The notes below the pieces were generated by a model. It was not told where the DNA came from and made no database searches. It worked only from the letters and a program-made list of their open reading frames with translations. Positions 51,043 to 60,584 of a stretch of 64,000 bases of DNA are shown here, in pieces. Origin of the DNA: Dolosigranulum pigrum ATCC 51524 (GTDB lineage Bacteria; Bacillota; Bacilli; Lactobacillales; Carnobacteriaceae_A); NCBI RefSeq assembly GCF_000245815.1, contig NZ_JH601103.1, positions 310,919 to 374,918 of the forward strand, in the 5' to 3' direction. Every line of letters starts with the position of its first letter. Position 1 is the stretch's first letter. Position numbers and translations under genes: made by a program.

Positions 51043-52407
51043 CTAGTCTGTCATCATCCACGCTGGTAAGAACTCATCTTCTAGCCACTTCGTATGATAC
51101 TGATCAGCCAGTACCTCTTCACTATAAGCCAATTCCTCCAGCAACTCAATATTCGTCACTAATCCTTCAACAACCACTTCAACCAGTGCTCGCTGCAATG
51201 TCTTGAACGTTTCTTGGCGAGACGGCTTGTGAACAATAATCTTAGCAATCATTGAATCATAATAGGGAGGTAGGCTGTAATTGGGGTACACGCCACTCTC
51301 CACCCGCAAACCCATCCCTCCTGAAGGTAGAATCAATCGCTCAATATAACCACTCGCTGGCCGGAAGGATTGTTTCGGATCTTCTGCGTTCAGACGACAT
51401 TCAATAGCCATCCCATTAAATGTGACATCTTCTTGTGTTATGGCTAAAGGCTGCCCCATTGCAATATTAATTTGCTCGCGAACAATATCAATCCCAGTAA
51501 TCATCTCTGTCACCGAATGCTCAACTTGCAGACGCGTGTTCATCTCCATAAAGTAAAACTGCTGCTGTTCGTCAACTAAAAACTCAATCGTTCCCGCATT
51601 GGTATACCCAATAGCTTTAGCTGCGGTTACTGCAGCGTCGCACAACGCCTCTCTCACCGAAGCATCAAGGAACGTAGCTGGGGCCATTTCGATAACTTTT
51701 TGATTATTCCGCTGCAAAGAGCAATCACGTTCGCCTAAGTGAATCACATTGCCGTGCGTATCGGCTAACAATTGTACTTCAATATGCTTGGCAGGCGCAA
51801 TAATTTTTTCGATATAGACATCTTTGTTCCCATAGACAGCCTGTGCTTCCATCATTGCCGCTGAAAACTTATGAGCCAACTCACTCGCATCAGCAACCCG
51901 TCGCATTCCTTTACCCCCGCCACCATCAGCTGCCTTCACCATTAGCGGATAACCAATTACTTCGGCCACTTGCTCAGCTTCTTCAACGGTCTGAACTAAG
52001 CCGTCACTCCCTGGCGTACAAGGCACACCTGCTGCTCGCATCGTCTCGCGCGCATGTTGTTTATTCCCCATCTGATTAATGACGTGACTACTGGGGCCGA
52101 TAAAAGTTAAACCCACTTCTTCGCATAAGTCTACGAACTCGCTCTTCTCTGATAAAAAACCATATCCCGGATGAATGGCATCACAGTCCATCTGCAACGC
52201 GGCACTAATTACCGCAACTGGATTCCCATATGAGTCCAGCGTTTTTGCCGGACCGATACAGATCGCTTCATCAGCCAGTTCCGTATGAAGGGCCTGTTTA
52301 TCCGCACTACTGTATATCGCAACTGACGAAATCCCCATCTCTCTCAAGACACGAATAATGCGAACGGCTACCTCTCCTCGATTGGCCACCAACACTTTTT
52401 TAAACAT
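51043..52407 (-). CDS. accC: Acetyl-CoA carboxylase biotin carboxylase
   Basis: 454-aa ATP-grasp enzyme that carboxylates biotin on AccB. MFKKVLVANRGEVAVRIIR start, ATP lid GGGGKGMRR, catalytic FMEMNTRLQVEHSVTE, and a C-terminal LRVESGVYP segment. ATG 52407 lies two bases before the stop of fabZ; the frame upstream is shared and not used. Confidence 0.96.
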   Translation of the reverse strand: MFKKVLVANRGEVAVRIIRVLREMGISSVAIYSSADKQALHTELADEAICIGPAKTLDSYGNPVAVISAALQMDCDAIHPGYGFLSEKSEFVDLCEEVGLTFIGPSSHVINQMGNKQHARETMRAAGVPCTPGSDGLVQTVEEAEQVAEVIGYPLMVKAADGGGGKGMRRVADASELAHKFSAAMMEAQAVYGNKDVYIEKIIAPAKHIEVQLLADTHGNVIHLGERDCSLQRNNQKVIEMAPATFLDASVREALCDAAVTAAKAIGYTNAGTIEFLVDEQQQFYFMEMNTRLQVEHSVTEMITGIDIVREQINIAMGQPLAITQEDVTFNGMAIECRLNAEDPKQSFRPASGYIERLILPSGGMGLRVESGVYPNYSLPPYYDSMIAKIIVHKPSRQETFKTLQRALVEVVVEGLVTNIELLEELAYSEEVLADQYHTKWLEDEFLPAWMMTD

Positions 52408-52408
52408 A

Positions 52409-52843
52409 TTAATTCGCTCCAATAATAAAGGTCATATCGGCTTCAGCGACCTTCTTATCTCCTACAAAAGCTCGTCCGCGGCCGATTCCAGCATTCTTCT
52501 TTTGTTTAATAATATCCACTTCGATGCGCAGAACATCTCCAGGTACAACTTTTTGGCGGAATTTCACTTTATTTAACCCGCCTAAGTATCCTGTCTTGCC
52601 TTCAAATCCCTCTTGCTTTAGCAATGGAATACTGCCTGCTTGCGCCATCGCTTCAACAATATAGACACCTGGCAAGACTGGTTCTCCAGGAAAATGTCCC
52701 TGAAAAACATGTTCATTAATCGTAACATTTTTTCGACACACAATGCGCTTACCAGGAATTAATTCATCTACTGCATCGATAAAAAATATCGGGAAGCGAT
52801 TAGGGATAATCTCCATCACTTCTTGGGCTGTTAATACACTCAT
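52409..52843 (-). CDS. fabZ: 3-hydroxyacyl-ACP dehydratase FabZ
   Basis: 144-aa hot-dog fold dehydratase with His50 (GHFPGEPVLPG) and Glu64 catalytic. It is the only dehydratase in the locus and there is no fabM, so unsaturated fatty acids must be made either by a FabZ/FabN paralogue elsewhere or not at all. Its ATG follows the accB stop directly. Confidence 0.95.
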   Translation of the reverse strand: MSVLTAQEVMEIIPNRFPIFFIDAVDELIPGKRIVCRKNVTINEHVFQGHFPGEPVLPGVYIVEAMAQAGSIPLLKQEGFEGKTGYLGGLNKVKFRQKVVPGDVLRIEVDIIKQKKNAGIGRGRAFVGDKKVAEADMTFIIGAN

Positions 52844-53338
52844 CTAGTTATCCTCCTTAATTCGAATAAGCGGTTGATCATATTCAACCAATTCCTCATT
52901 GGCAACCAAAATATCCACTACAATTCCACTGCACTCTGCTTTAATTTCGGTCATGATTTTCATCGCTTCAATAATAACAACAACATCTCCTGCTTCGACC
53001 CGATCGCCAACTTGAACGTAAGGATCTTTATCCGGTGCTGGTTGTAAGTATGCTACCCCTACCATTGGCGATAAAACTTCTACCCCTACTGACTCACTCA
53101 CGTCACTTGATGTTTCATTATGCAATTTGTCATCTGAAACAACTGATGGGACAGTTGGTGTTGCCTCTCTTATTGCTGGTGAACTTACGGAACTCGTTTC
53201 GGCTGGCATGGATACTGGTTGAGAATGAGGAACTTCTTTACTTAATTCAACTTTACTCCCGTCATGTTCATAGCGAATATAAGCAAGACTTGATTGATCC
53301 AATTTATCAACCAGAGCTAGTAGTTGATCGTAATTCAC
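52844..53338 (-). CDS. accB: Biotin carboxyl carrier protein of acetyl-CoA carboxylase
   Basis: 164 aa. A Ser/Pro/Thr-rich linker (about 35-85) joins the N-terminal helix to the biotinyl domain, with the biotinylated Lys in EAMKIMTE. Starts at GTG 53338, one base after the fabF stop, with GGAGGGG inside the fabF end; the 201-codon frame would run into fabF and is rejected. Confidence 0.94.
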   Translation of the reverse strand: MNYDQLLALVDKLDQSSLAYIRYEHDGSKVELSKEVPHSQPVSMPAETSSVSSPAIREATPTVPSVVSDDKLHNETSSDVSESVGVEVLSPMVGVAYLQPAPDKDPYVQVGDRVEAGDVVVIIEAMKIMTEIKAECSGIVVDILVANEELVEYDQPLIRIKEDN

Positions 53339-53339
53339 C

Positions 53340-54593
53340 TTACTTCCCCTCCCAACGCTTGAAGCACAGAATCGCATTGTGTCCACCGAACCCGAGTGAG
53401 TTGGATAACACGTATTGCAAGTCGGCTTCACGACCGGTCTGTGGTACATAATCTAAATCACAAGCTTCATCTGAGGTTTCTAAGCCTAATGTTGCCGGAA
53501 TAAACCCATCTTCCAAGGCTTTCACACAGGTAACCGCTTCAATTCCGCCAGCTGCTCCTAATAGATGTCCAAAGTGACCCTTGGAACTAGAGACCGGAAT
53601 ATTATACGCAGCATCGCCAAGAGCATACTTGATCGCTGTTGTTTCTCCGCTATCATTGGTCGGTGTGCTTGTCCCATGCGCATTAATATAGCTAACTTGT
53701 TCCGGTGTAATATGAGCTGATGCAAGGGCCATCTTGATTGCTTCACCTGCTCCACTCCCATCAGGAACCGGTGCTGTCATATGGTACGCATCCGATGTCG
53801 CACCATACCCCACTATTTCAGCTAAAATGTGAGCTCCTCGTTCTTGCGCACTGTCCAACGATTCCAAGAAGAGCACTCCCGCACCTTCTCCCATCACGAA
53901 TCCATCGCGATCTTTATCAAATGGACGTGACGCTTTAGTAGGATCTTCATTCGTTGATAAGGCAGTTAAGGCATTAAAGCCACCGATCCCAATCTCATTA
54001 ATCGTTCCTTCACATCCTCCCGCCAAACACGCATCTAAAAATCCTGCTTGAATTTTCAAGAAAGCTTCTCCAATTGAGTTCGTTGAGCTCGCACATGCGG
54101 TAACGATATCCATACTAATTCCTTTTGCGCCTAACTTCATCGAGATATTTCCCGCTGCCATATTCCCAATCGTCAGTGGAACGAATAATGGTGGAATCCG
54201 CTTCGGTCCTTTATCAATCATCTTGCGGATTCCATTCTCGATCTCGATTAACCCTCCAATACCAGAGCTAATTAACGTTCCTACGCGACTCGCATTTGCT
54301 GCAATATCATATCCACTCATCTTCACTGCCTCAACCGATGCCGCGATACCGTACTGACAGAACAAGTCCATACGTTTGTATTCTTTCCGATCCATCGTCA
54401 ATGTCGGATCGAAGTCTTTCACCTCGCCAGCAACATGCACACCGACTTCACTTGCATCGAACTTCGTAATTGGAGCAATTCCTGATTCGTTTGCGCGCAC
54501 TTTTTTCCAAAATTCATCGACATTATTGCCTAGGGGTGAAATCGTTCCAAGTCCCGTCACCACAACTCGATTTAATTTATCCGCTTGTCCCAT
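53340..54593 (-). CDS. fabF: 3-oxoacyl-ACP synthase II (FabF)
   Basis: 417 aa elongating condensing enzyme. Cys167 in VTACASSTNSIG, His in NAHGTSTPTND and His in KGHFGHLLGAAGGIE complete the Cys-His-His triad. It overlaps fabG by one base (ATGGG/TAATG arrangement). Confidence 0.97.
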   Translation of the reverse strand: MGQADKLNRVVVTGLGTISPLGNNVDEFWKKVRANESGIAPITKFDASEVGVHVAGEVKDFDPTLTMDRKEYKRMDLFCQYGIAASVEAVKMSGYDIAANASRVGTLISSGIGGLIEIENGIRKMIDKGPKRIPPLFVPLTIGNMAAGNISMKLGAKGISMDIVTACASSTNSIGEAFLKIQAGFLDACLAGGCEGTINEIGIGGFNALTALSTNEDPTKASRPFDKDRDGFVMGEGAGVLFLESLDSAQERGAHILAEIVGYGATSDAYHMTAPVPDGSGAGEAIKMALASAHITPEQVSYINAHGTSTPTNDSGETTAIKYALGDAAYNIPVSSSKGHFGHLLGAAGGIEAVTCVKALEDGFIPATLGLETSDEACDLDYVPQTGREADLQYVLSNSLGFGGHNAILCFKRWEGK

Positions 54594-55315
54594 TAGATGT
54601 GTAGGCCTCCATTCACTTCAATTGTCTGTCCTGTCACATAACGATTTTCCATCAAAAACTTAACGGCACTAGCTACTTCTTCAGCTTGGCCAAAGCGTTT
54701 CAACGGAATTTCTCCTAACATTGCTTCGGTTACACGTTCACTCATCTCAGCCGTCATATCTGTCTCAATAAAGCCCGGTGCAATAGTATTGACCGTAATA
54801 CTACGGCTAGCCAACTCACGTGCGAGAGATTTTGTCAAGCCGATAACACCTGCTTTACTCGCCGCATAGTTCACTTGACCCGCATTCCCCATAATACCTG
54901 AGACACTGGATACATTAATAATCGTTCCGCTACGCTGCTTGAGCATAATTGGTGTGGTGTGACGAGCCATGTTGAAACACCCTTTTAAATTAGTGGCAAT
55001 TACTTGATCGAAATCTTCTTCCTTCATTCGCATCACTAACCCATCACGCGTAATTCCAGCATTATTTACTAACACATCGATACGTCCATATTGTTCCTTC
55101 ACTGCGCTAATCATACGTTCCGCATCAGCAAAGTCACTCACATCCCCGACAATCGTTCCTACCTCTAACTTAGCATCGGCGAATTGTTCAAGCACTTCTG
55201 GCTTGAGTGGGCTTCGACTGTTTAAGACTACTTGGTGTCCGTCATCTGCTAACTGCTTGGCAATTGCCAATCCAATTCCTCTTGAACTTCCTGTCACTAC
55301 ACATACTTGGCTCAT
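54593..55315 (-). CDS. fabG: 3-oxoacyl-ACP reductase FabG
   Basis: 240-aa short-chain dehydrogenase. TGSSRGIG cofactor loop, NNAGITRDGL, and the Ser-Tyr-Lys triad in NVSSVSG and NYAASKAG. Starts inside the fabD stop (4-base overlap). Confidence 0.97.
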   Translation of the reverse strand: MSQVCVVTGSSRGIGLAIAKQLADDGHQVVLNSRSPLKPEVLEQFADAKLEVGTIVGDVSDFADAERMISAVKEQYGRIDVLVNNAGITRDGLVMRMKEEDFDQVIATNLKGCFNMARHTTPIMLKQRSGTIINVSSVSGIMGNAGQVNYAASKAGVIGLTKSLARELASRSITVNTIAPGFIETDMTAEMSERVTEAMLGEIPLKRFGQAEEVASAVKFLMENRYVTGQTIEVNGGLHI

Positions 55316-56259
55316 TCTTTTTCTCCCTTATTTTCATTTAAAAATTTTTCTATCTCTGATACGTCCTCAACTTGACTAATCGCTAAACATAGCGGCGCTT
55401 GATCATGGGCCTTGAGCAATTTTTGTAAGGTTTGGCCCGGCCCAATTTGGATCAGATGCGTTACCTCCGCTTGAATCAGCCAGTCAATTGTTTGCTCCCA
55501 CTGTACGGGTTCGATTAAGTGACGCACCAATGTTGACTTCAATGTCTCTAAATCATGTGGCTCCACCGTTGTATTGCTAATAACAGGAGCACATCCCGGT
55601 TGAAGTTCATACGAATCCAGTAGCGCTTCTAGGGGTTGACAAGCAGCTGCCATTAGCGGCGTATGGAAGGGACCTTCCACTTTTAAAGGCAATCCTTTAC
55701 GATAGCCAGCTGCTTTTGACGCTTGATTGAACAGCTTTAAGCTTGACTTCGGCCCGGCCAGAATAATTTGCTCGGGCGAATTGAAGTTTGCTAAATAAGT
55801 CTGTGGCAAATCTTCCACTAAATGTTCGACCACTTCCCGCGGCATACCAATTACAGCTAACATTTGCATCGGTTCATCTTCGGCAATATCCTTACATACA
55901 TCGCTCATCACTTGACCCCGCTCGAACAATAAGCGTAATCCATCAGACACCGTGAAAATCCCACTCGCCATTAGTGCTGCATATTCGCCTAAACTTAACC
56001 CCGCCATATAATCAACTTGCGGTAGAATTTCTCGAATGCTTGCCCAGATTGCTAAACTCACCGTCCCAATAGCAGGCTGGGCGTACTTCGTCTGACGTAA
56101 CTTCGAAAAATCCTCACTCACTAACTGCACCATATCAAGACCTGTCGCTTCACTTGCTTGGTTAAAGACAGCCCGTGCTTCTGGGAAGTGTTCTCTAAAA
56201 TCTAGACCCATCCCCTCGAACTGAGCACCTTGTCCATTAAATATGACTGCTACCTTCAT
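55312..56259 (-). CDS. fabD: Malonyl-CoA:ACP transacylase FabD
   Basis: 315 aa. MKVAVIFNGQGAQFEGMG start; the nucleophile Ser89 is in GLSLGEYAAL (Leu instead of the His of GHSLG), and the catalytic His is in EGPFHTPLM. ATG 56259 has GGAGAAGG upstream; the longer frame is rejected. Confidence 0.95.
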   Translation of the reverse strand: MKVAVIFNGQGAQFEGMGLDFREHFPEARAVFNQASEATGLDMVQLVSEDFSKLRQTKYAQPAIGTVSLAIWASIREILPQVDYMAGLSLGEYAALMASGIFTVSDGLRLLFERGQVMSDVCKDIAEDEPMQMLAVIGMPREVVEHLVEDLPQTYLANFNSPEQIILAGPKSSLKLFNQASKAAGYRKGLPLKVEGPFHTPLMAAACQPLEALLDSYELQPGCAPVISNTTVEPHDLETLKSTLVRHLIEPVQWEQTIDWLIQAEVTHLIQIGPGQTLQKLLKAHDQAPLCLAISQVEDVSEIEKFLNENKGEKE

Positions 56260-56307
56260 TCTTATCCTTCTCCTATCGCCTGATTCAGACACTTCATCTA
56301 ATACATT

Positions 56308-57279
56308 TTACGCATCATCTTGGGTAAAGCACGCTTGACAACGACGATAAGCTTGTTGGGCGCCATCGATATAGTCTTGAATCATCTCTGCCACGGTTTC
56401 TTCTTTCTTCACTAAGCCAGCGATTTGCCCAGCCATCATTGATCCTTGCTTGATATCCCCATCGACAACCGCTCGTCTTAGCGCGCCTTTACCTAATTTT
56501 TCCATTTCAGAAAAATCTGGTTCATCTTCACTTGTCTGAAGTCGTTCCAGTTCCAAGTAATCAGTCGTTAGTTGATTACGCAAGACACGCACGGGATGAC
56601 CGGTAATTTGGCCAGTTACAACGGTTGCGATATCGTTTGCCTTTAGAATTTTTTGTTTAAAGTTTTGGTGGGCATTGGATTCTTTTGATACGACAAAACG
56701 TGTCCCAACTTGAATCGCTTCAGCCCCTAACATCAAGGCAGCCGCCAATGACTCGCCATTCCCGAAGCCACCTGCTGCGATAACGGGAATATCAACCGCT
56801 TCAACAACTTGCGGTAATAAAGTCAGCGTTGTCGAACGACCAATATGACCGCCTGCTTCCATTCCTTCGATAACAATCGCATCCGCACCTATTCGTTCCA
56901 TCCGCTTCGCTAATGCCACCGATGCCACTACTGGAATCACGCGGATTCCCGCTTCTTGGAAACGTTTCATGTATTGACTGGGGTTCCCTGCCCCCGTTGT
57001 GACAATCTTGACGCCTGATTCTTCAATAATATAGTCAATCACTTCTTCAATATGCGGATTTAACAACATCGCATTAACGGCAAATGGCTGATCCGTCAAT
57101 TCTTTCATCTTATCAATTTTTTCTTTCACAACTTCGCGCGAATCATGTCCTGTTCCCACAATACCTAACCCGCCTGCGTTAGACACCGCACTTGCTAAAT
57201 CGGCATCCGCCACCCAAGCCATCGCACCTTGGATGATTGGGTATCGAATGCCGAGTAACTCTGTTATTGCTGTTTTCAT
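56308..57279 (-). CDS. fabK: Enoyl-ACP reductase FabK
   Basis: 323-aa FMN-dependent enoyl-ACP reductase, final step of each elongation cycle. IQGAMAWVAD, VEGMEAGGHIG with the catalytic His, and GTRFVVSKES. ATG 57279 with AAAGGA ten bases upstream; a GTG two codons earlier is too close. It has a paralogue at 5606-6532. FabK producers are insensitive to FabI inhibitors such as triclosan. Confidence 0.96.
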   Translation of the reverse strand: MKTAITELLGIRYPIIQGAMAWVADADLASAVSNAGGLGIVGTGHDSREVVKEKIDKMKELTDQPFAVNAMLLNPHIEEVIDYIIEESGVKIVTTGAGNPSQYMKRFQEAGIRVIPVVASVALAKRMERIGADAIVIEGMEAGGHIGRSTTLTLLPQVVEAVDIPVIAAGGFGNGESLAAALMLGAEAIQVGTRFVVSKESNAHQNFKQKILKANDIATVVTGQITGHPVRVLRNQLTTDYLELERLQTSEDEPDFSEMEKLGKGALRRAVVDGDIKQGSMMAGQIAGLVKKEETVAEMIQDYIDGAQQAYRRCQACFTQDDA

Positions 57280-57301
57280 AAACACACAATCCTTTATACT
57301 C

Positions 57302-57526
57302 TTAACCGATTAATTGCTCCACGTAATCTACTAACTCGCCTACTGTTTGTAAGTTCAAATCTGTATCAATCGTAATATCATACTCATCTTCAATATCTGA
57401 AATAATTTGGAAAATATCTAAACTATCTGCATCCAATCCATTTTCTAAATCGGTCTCTTTCGTTACTTCACTTTCGTCAATTCCTAATTGCTCAACAATA
57501 ATATCTTTCACTGTTTCAAATACCAT
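57302..57526 (-). CDS. acpP: Acyl carrier protein
   Basis: 74 aa, acidic four-helix carrier. Ser35 in GLDADSLDIFQ takes the 4'-phosphopantetheine arm. ATG 57526 has GGAGGA upstream. Located between fabH and fabK as in streptococci. Confidence 0.96.
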   Translation of the reverse strand: MVFETVKDIIVEQLGIDESEVTKETDLENGLDADSLDIFQIISDIEDEYDITIDTDLNLQTVGELVDYVEQLIG

Positions 57527-57566
57527 ACGTAATTCCTCCATTATAATTGTTTGTTTTTATTCGTTT

Positions 57567-58511
57567 TTAAAGTTTAAAATAATTGATACCATAGGCTAAT
57601 CCGCCACCGAAGCCAACCATCACAATCTGTTGCTGGTCTGACAGTGTTATTGTCCCTGCCTGAACTAAGTCATCCAATAAGATCGGAATACTAGCGCTTG
57701 ACGTATTAGCGACTTCTGCAATATTGGCCGGAATCTGCTGTCGATCAATGCCTAACTTCTGACTCATCACATCGAGTAAGCGATCATTCGCCTGATGACT
57801 AAGCACGTAATCATATGATCCATTCAATTCATCGATAAACTTAGCCAAGCCCGGAATCACTGCCCGGACCACGAAGTTGAACACATCTCGCCCTAGCATC
57901 GTCAAGTACTGTCTATCTGGCACCGTCTTATCGAGCGTAATCGCATCCTTCGTATCCTCTAATGCCACTAACTGACTGCGATAGCCCGGCAATCCCGCAC
58001 CATCACAAGCGATGAGTAAACCGCCCGCTCCGTCACCAAAGATAATGCTCGATGTTCGGTCACTTAAGTCTAAAATTTGACTCATTTTATCTGCACCAAT
58101 AACTAATACATATCCTGATTCATACGTTCGGCTCATCCGTTCAGCAATATCAACTGCCATCGTAAAACCACTACATGCTCCACTAATATCAAATCCCCAA
58201 GCTTCCGCAATACCCAGATTAGCTTGCACTTGATTCGCTATACTCGGTGTCGGATTTCCACTCGACATACTCGCGACGATAATTAAGCGAATATCTTCTT
58301 TAACATCCGGGCCAACGTTTGCTATAATAGCTCGCGCTGCTTCAGTCGCCAAGTCTGCAACAGATTCCCCTTCTGCAAAGCGACGCGCCTTTACTCCCGT
58401 TCGTTGAACAATCCACTCATCACTCGAATCAATCCCTGCTTGGGCAATCAACTGTTCATTCGTTAAGCGATTAGCCGGCAAATATTGCCCTGTTGCTACT
58501 ACTTTACTCAC
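57567..58511 (-). CDS. fabH: 3-oxoacyl-ACP synthase III (FabH)
   Basis: 314 aa; initiates chains by condensing an acyl-CoA with malonyl-ACP. Cys113 in SGACSGFTMA, His in SHQANDRLLD and Asn in VANTSSASIPI. Five bases after fabT. Confidence 0.97.
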   Translation of the reverse strand: MSKVVATGQYLPANRLTNEQLIAQAGIDSSDEWIVQRTGVKARRFAEGESVADLATEAARAIIANVGPDVKEDIRLIIVASMSSGNPTPSIANQVQANLGIAEAWGFDISGACSGFTMAVDIAERMSRTYESGYVLVIGADKMSQILDLSDRTSSIIFGDGAGGLLIACDGAGLPGYRSQLVALEDTKDAITLDKTVPDRQYLTMLGRDVFNFVVRAVIPGLAKFIDELNGSYDYVLSHQANDRLLDVMSQKLGIDRQQIPANIAEVANTSSASIPILLDDLVQAGTITLSDQQQIVMVGFGGGLAYGINYFKL

Positions 58512-58516
58512 ATTAA

Positions 58517-58978
58517 CTACTCTTTTCTTTGCTGGTTTTTGAGATCGTTGAGAAACTCGTGTAAATTACGCAACCCCCGAATAAGCACCTGCGCTTCTTC
58601 TGGATCAAATCCCGTCAATGATTCTTCAACCATTCTCATATGAAATTTGTGATGCAATCGGTAAATTAACTTGCCTCGCTTGGTCAACGCCAACTTCACC
58701 ACGCGCCGATCTGTTTCTGACTTTACTCGAGTAACGTAGCCTTTCTTCACTAAGTTCTGTATCGAGACCGTTAATGTACCTGGTGTAATATCCAAGCGTT
58801 TTGCTACTTGGGCGGAATTCAAGTCACCTGAGAGCCCAATCGCTTCGATTGTATGCATCTCTTTTACTGATAAATCCGAGAATTCACTGCGACTGATCGC
58901 CTCCTCCTCAATAGACAATACCTCATTAAAGATCATCACCAAGTACTCATTTACCTCATTCATCGTCTGATGATCCAT
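58517..58978 (-). CDS. fabT: MarR-family repressor FabT
   Basis: 153 aa winged-helix repressor of fatty-acid synthesis, which uses acyl-ACP as corepressor in streptococci. Recognition region LNSAQVAKRLDITPGTLTVSIQNLVKKGYV (about 52-82) and wing RVKSETDRRVVKLALT. First gene of the FASII operon; three matching palindromes sit in its promoter. GGAGG lies before ATG 58978. Confidence 0.93.
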   Translation of the reverse strand: MDHQTMNEVNEYLVMIFNEVLSIEEEAISRSEFSDLSVKEMHTIEAIGLSGDLNSAQVAKRLDITPGTLTVSIQNLVKKGYVTRVKSETDRRVVKLALTKRGKLIYRLHHKFHMRMVEESLTGFDPEEAQVLIRGLRNLHEFLNDLKNQQRKE

Positions 58979-58996
58979 TCTTTACCTCCTTTTTAT

Positions 58997-59054
58997 TTTG
59001 ATTATCAAACTATTTGATACTCAAATTTTATCGCTTATTTATTTGATTGTCAAA
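58997..59054 (-). promoter_or_regulatory. fabT promoter with three FabT boxes
   Basis: Minus-strand TTGACA (plus 59048-59053), 17 bases, TAAAAT (plus 59025-59030). Three palindromes of form TTTGAN(3)TCAAA lie at 58997-59009, 59013-59025 and 59042-59054: one on the -35, one abutting the -10, one near the ribosome binding site. This matches FabT autoregulation. Confidence 0.88.
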
Positions 59055-59232
59055 CTATTTTGTTAACTTTTTTTAGAAAACTATATTTTTTTACAACTTT
59101 CACACTTTATTCCCATCTTATTCACTTCATATGTGCCAATATAACCTTATTTTTTACAACGTACAATTTTGAATTCCCGCTTAATAACTTAAGCGCTACC
59201 GCAACTATTTTCACCAAATAAAAGACTCTCAA

Positions 59233-59262
59233 TTGATTTTTAGCATAAAAACTGACTATAAT
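59233..59262 (+). promoter_or_regulatory. promoter of ldh
   Basis: TTGATT (59233-59238), 18 bases, TATAAT (59257-59262), 34 bases before the start codon. Confidence 0.75.
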
Positions 59263-59295
59263 AAAATTATACTAAAGAAAGTAGGAGATGTCTTA

Positions 59296-60270
59296 ATGAC
59301 TCAATCAGAGAAAAAACATAAAAAAATTATTCTTATCGGAAACGGTGCGGTCGGTTCAGCCTATGCGTACGCGCTCGTCAATCAAAACATCGGTCAGGAA
59401 TTAGGAATCATTGATCTTGACCCATTCAAAGTAGAAGGAGATGTCATGGACTTAAACAGTGCCCTCGCCTTCACTGCACCAAAAGATATTTACGTTGCTG
59501 ATTACAGTGATTGTGCCGATGCTGATTTAGTCGTCTTCACAGCTGGGGCCGGCCAAAAACCAGGCGAAACTCGCTTAGATCTAATCCATAAGAATCTAAA
59601 AATTACGAAAACCATTGTCGATCAAGTCATGGCTAGTGGCTTCAATGGTATCTTCCTCGTTGCCTCGAACCCTGTTGATATCTTATCTTACGCTGTTCAC
59701 AAGTTCTCTGGTATGCCAGCTCACAAAGTTGTTGGCTCTGGAACTTCTCTCGATAGTGCCCGCTTCCGCATTGAACTGGCTAAACGTCTTAACATCGATG
59801 CCCGTAACGTTCACGGCTACATTATCGGTGAACACGGCGATACTGAATTCCCCGTCTGGTCACACGCTAACATTGCTGGTTTGCAGATTACCGAATGGCT
59901 TGAAACAAACCCGCTCGAAGACGAGGGCGAATTGCTTGAAATCTTCGAAGCTGTTCGTGATCAAGCGTACCACATCATCGAACGAAAAGGTGCAACCTAT
60001 TACGGAATCGGTGCAGCTCTGGCAAAAATTACCCAAGCCATCTTCAACAATGAAAATTCCGTCCTACCACTCTCTGTCTTATTAGAAGGCGAGTACGGTC
60101 ATGATGATATTTACATCGGTACACCAGCGATTATTAACGATCGCGGCGTCAAACGCGCTATCGAAATTCCGCTAAATGATTACGAACAAGGAAAAATGAA
60201 CCACTCGATCAACACCTTGCGTAAATTCATCCAAGACGCTCGCGAAAAAGCACCAGAACTCGGACTATAA
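59296..60270 (+). CDS. ldh: L-lactate dehydrogenase
   Basis: 324 aa, pyruvate + NADH to L-lactate. NAD loop GNGAVGSAYA, substrate Arg region GETRLDL, catalytic His in IIGEHGDTEFP. ATG 59296 has AGGAGATG upstream; 21 codons before it are unsupported and would include the promoter. Divergent from fabT, single-gene transcript ending at a strong terminator. Marks a homolactic-type metabolism. Confidence 0.96.
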   Translation: MTQSEKKHKKIILIGNGAVGSAYAYALVNQNIGQELGIIDLDPFKVEGDVMDLNSALAFTAPKDIYVADYSDCADADLVVFTAGAGQKPGETRLDLIHKNLKITKTIVDQVMASGFNGIFLVASNPVDILSYAVHKFSGMPAHKVVGSGTSLDSARFRIELAKRLNIDARNVHGYIIGEHGDTEFPVWSHANIAGLQITEWLETNPLEDEGELLEIFEAVRDQAYHIIERKGATYYGIGAALAKITQAIFNNENSVLPLSVLLEGEYGHDDIYIGTPAIINDRGVKRAIEIPLNDYEQGKMNHSINTLRKFIQDAREKAPELGL

Positions 60271-60282
60271 AAATAGAGTCTA

Positions 60283-60317
60283 AAAAAGCCAACCCGATCT
60301 GTCGTGGTTGGCTTTTT
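60283..60317 (+). terminator. terminator of ldh
   Basis: AGCCAACC (60287-60294) pairs with GGTTGGCT (60306-60313), followed by TTTTT. The next 230 bases (60318-60549) contain no gene. Confidence 0.9.
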
Positions 60318-60549
60318 GGTATTGTCATAGAAGGCTTCACAACTCTATCCACTAACAATACTTAAAGTATAAATCGTTAATCATTATTTTTATAGTTCAC
60401 TTCTATCTAATGACATCTAATGACACAGATTAGTTCAATATAACCAATAGTTAAATCAAATATTTTATTAGTTAGCTTTTAATTTTTATTCTGCCGACAC
60501 AAAACTATGTGATAGTCTATCAGCTATCAGCGTGCCGAATTTAATAGAG

Positions 60550-60578
60550 TTGACATGACGTAGATTAATCGCTATACT
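60550..60578 (+). promoter_or_regulatory. promoter of the tyrS T-box transcript
   Basis: TTGACA (60550-60555), 17 bases, TATACT (60573-60578). Confidence 0.85.
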
Positions 60579-60584
60579 AAGAGG

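Noticed and set aside
53339..53449. N-terminal extension of accB to 53449
   Set aside because: It would overlap fabF coding sequence; the GTG at 53338 has a strong ribosome binding site and the family start.
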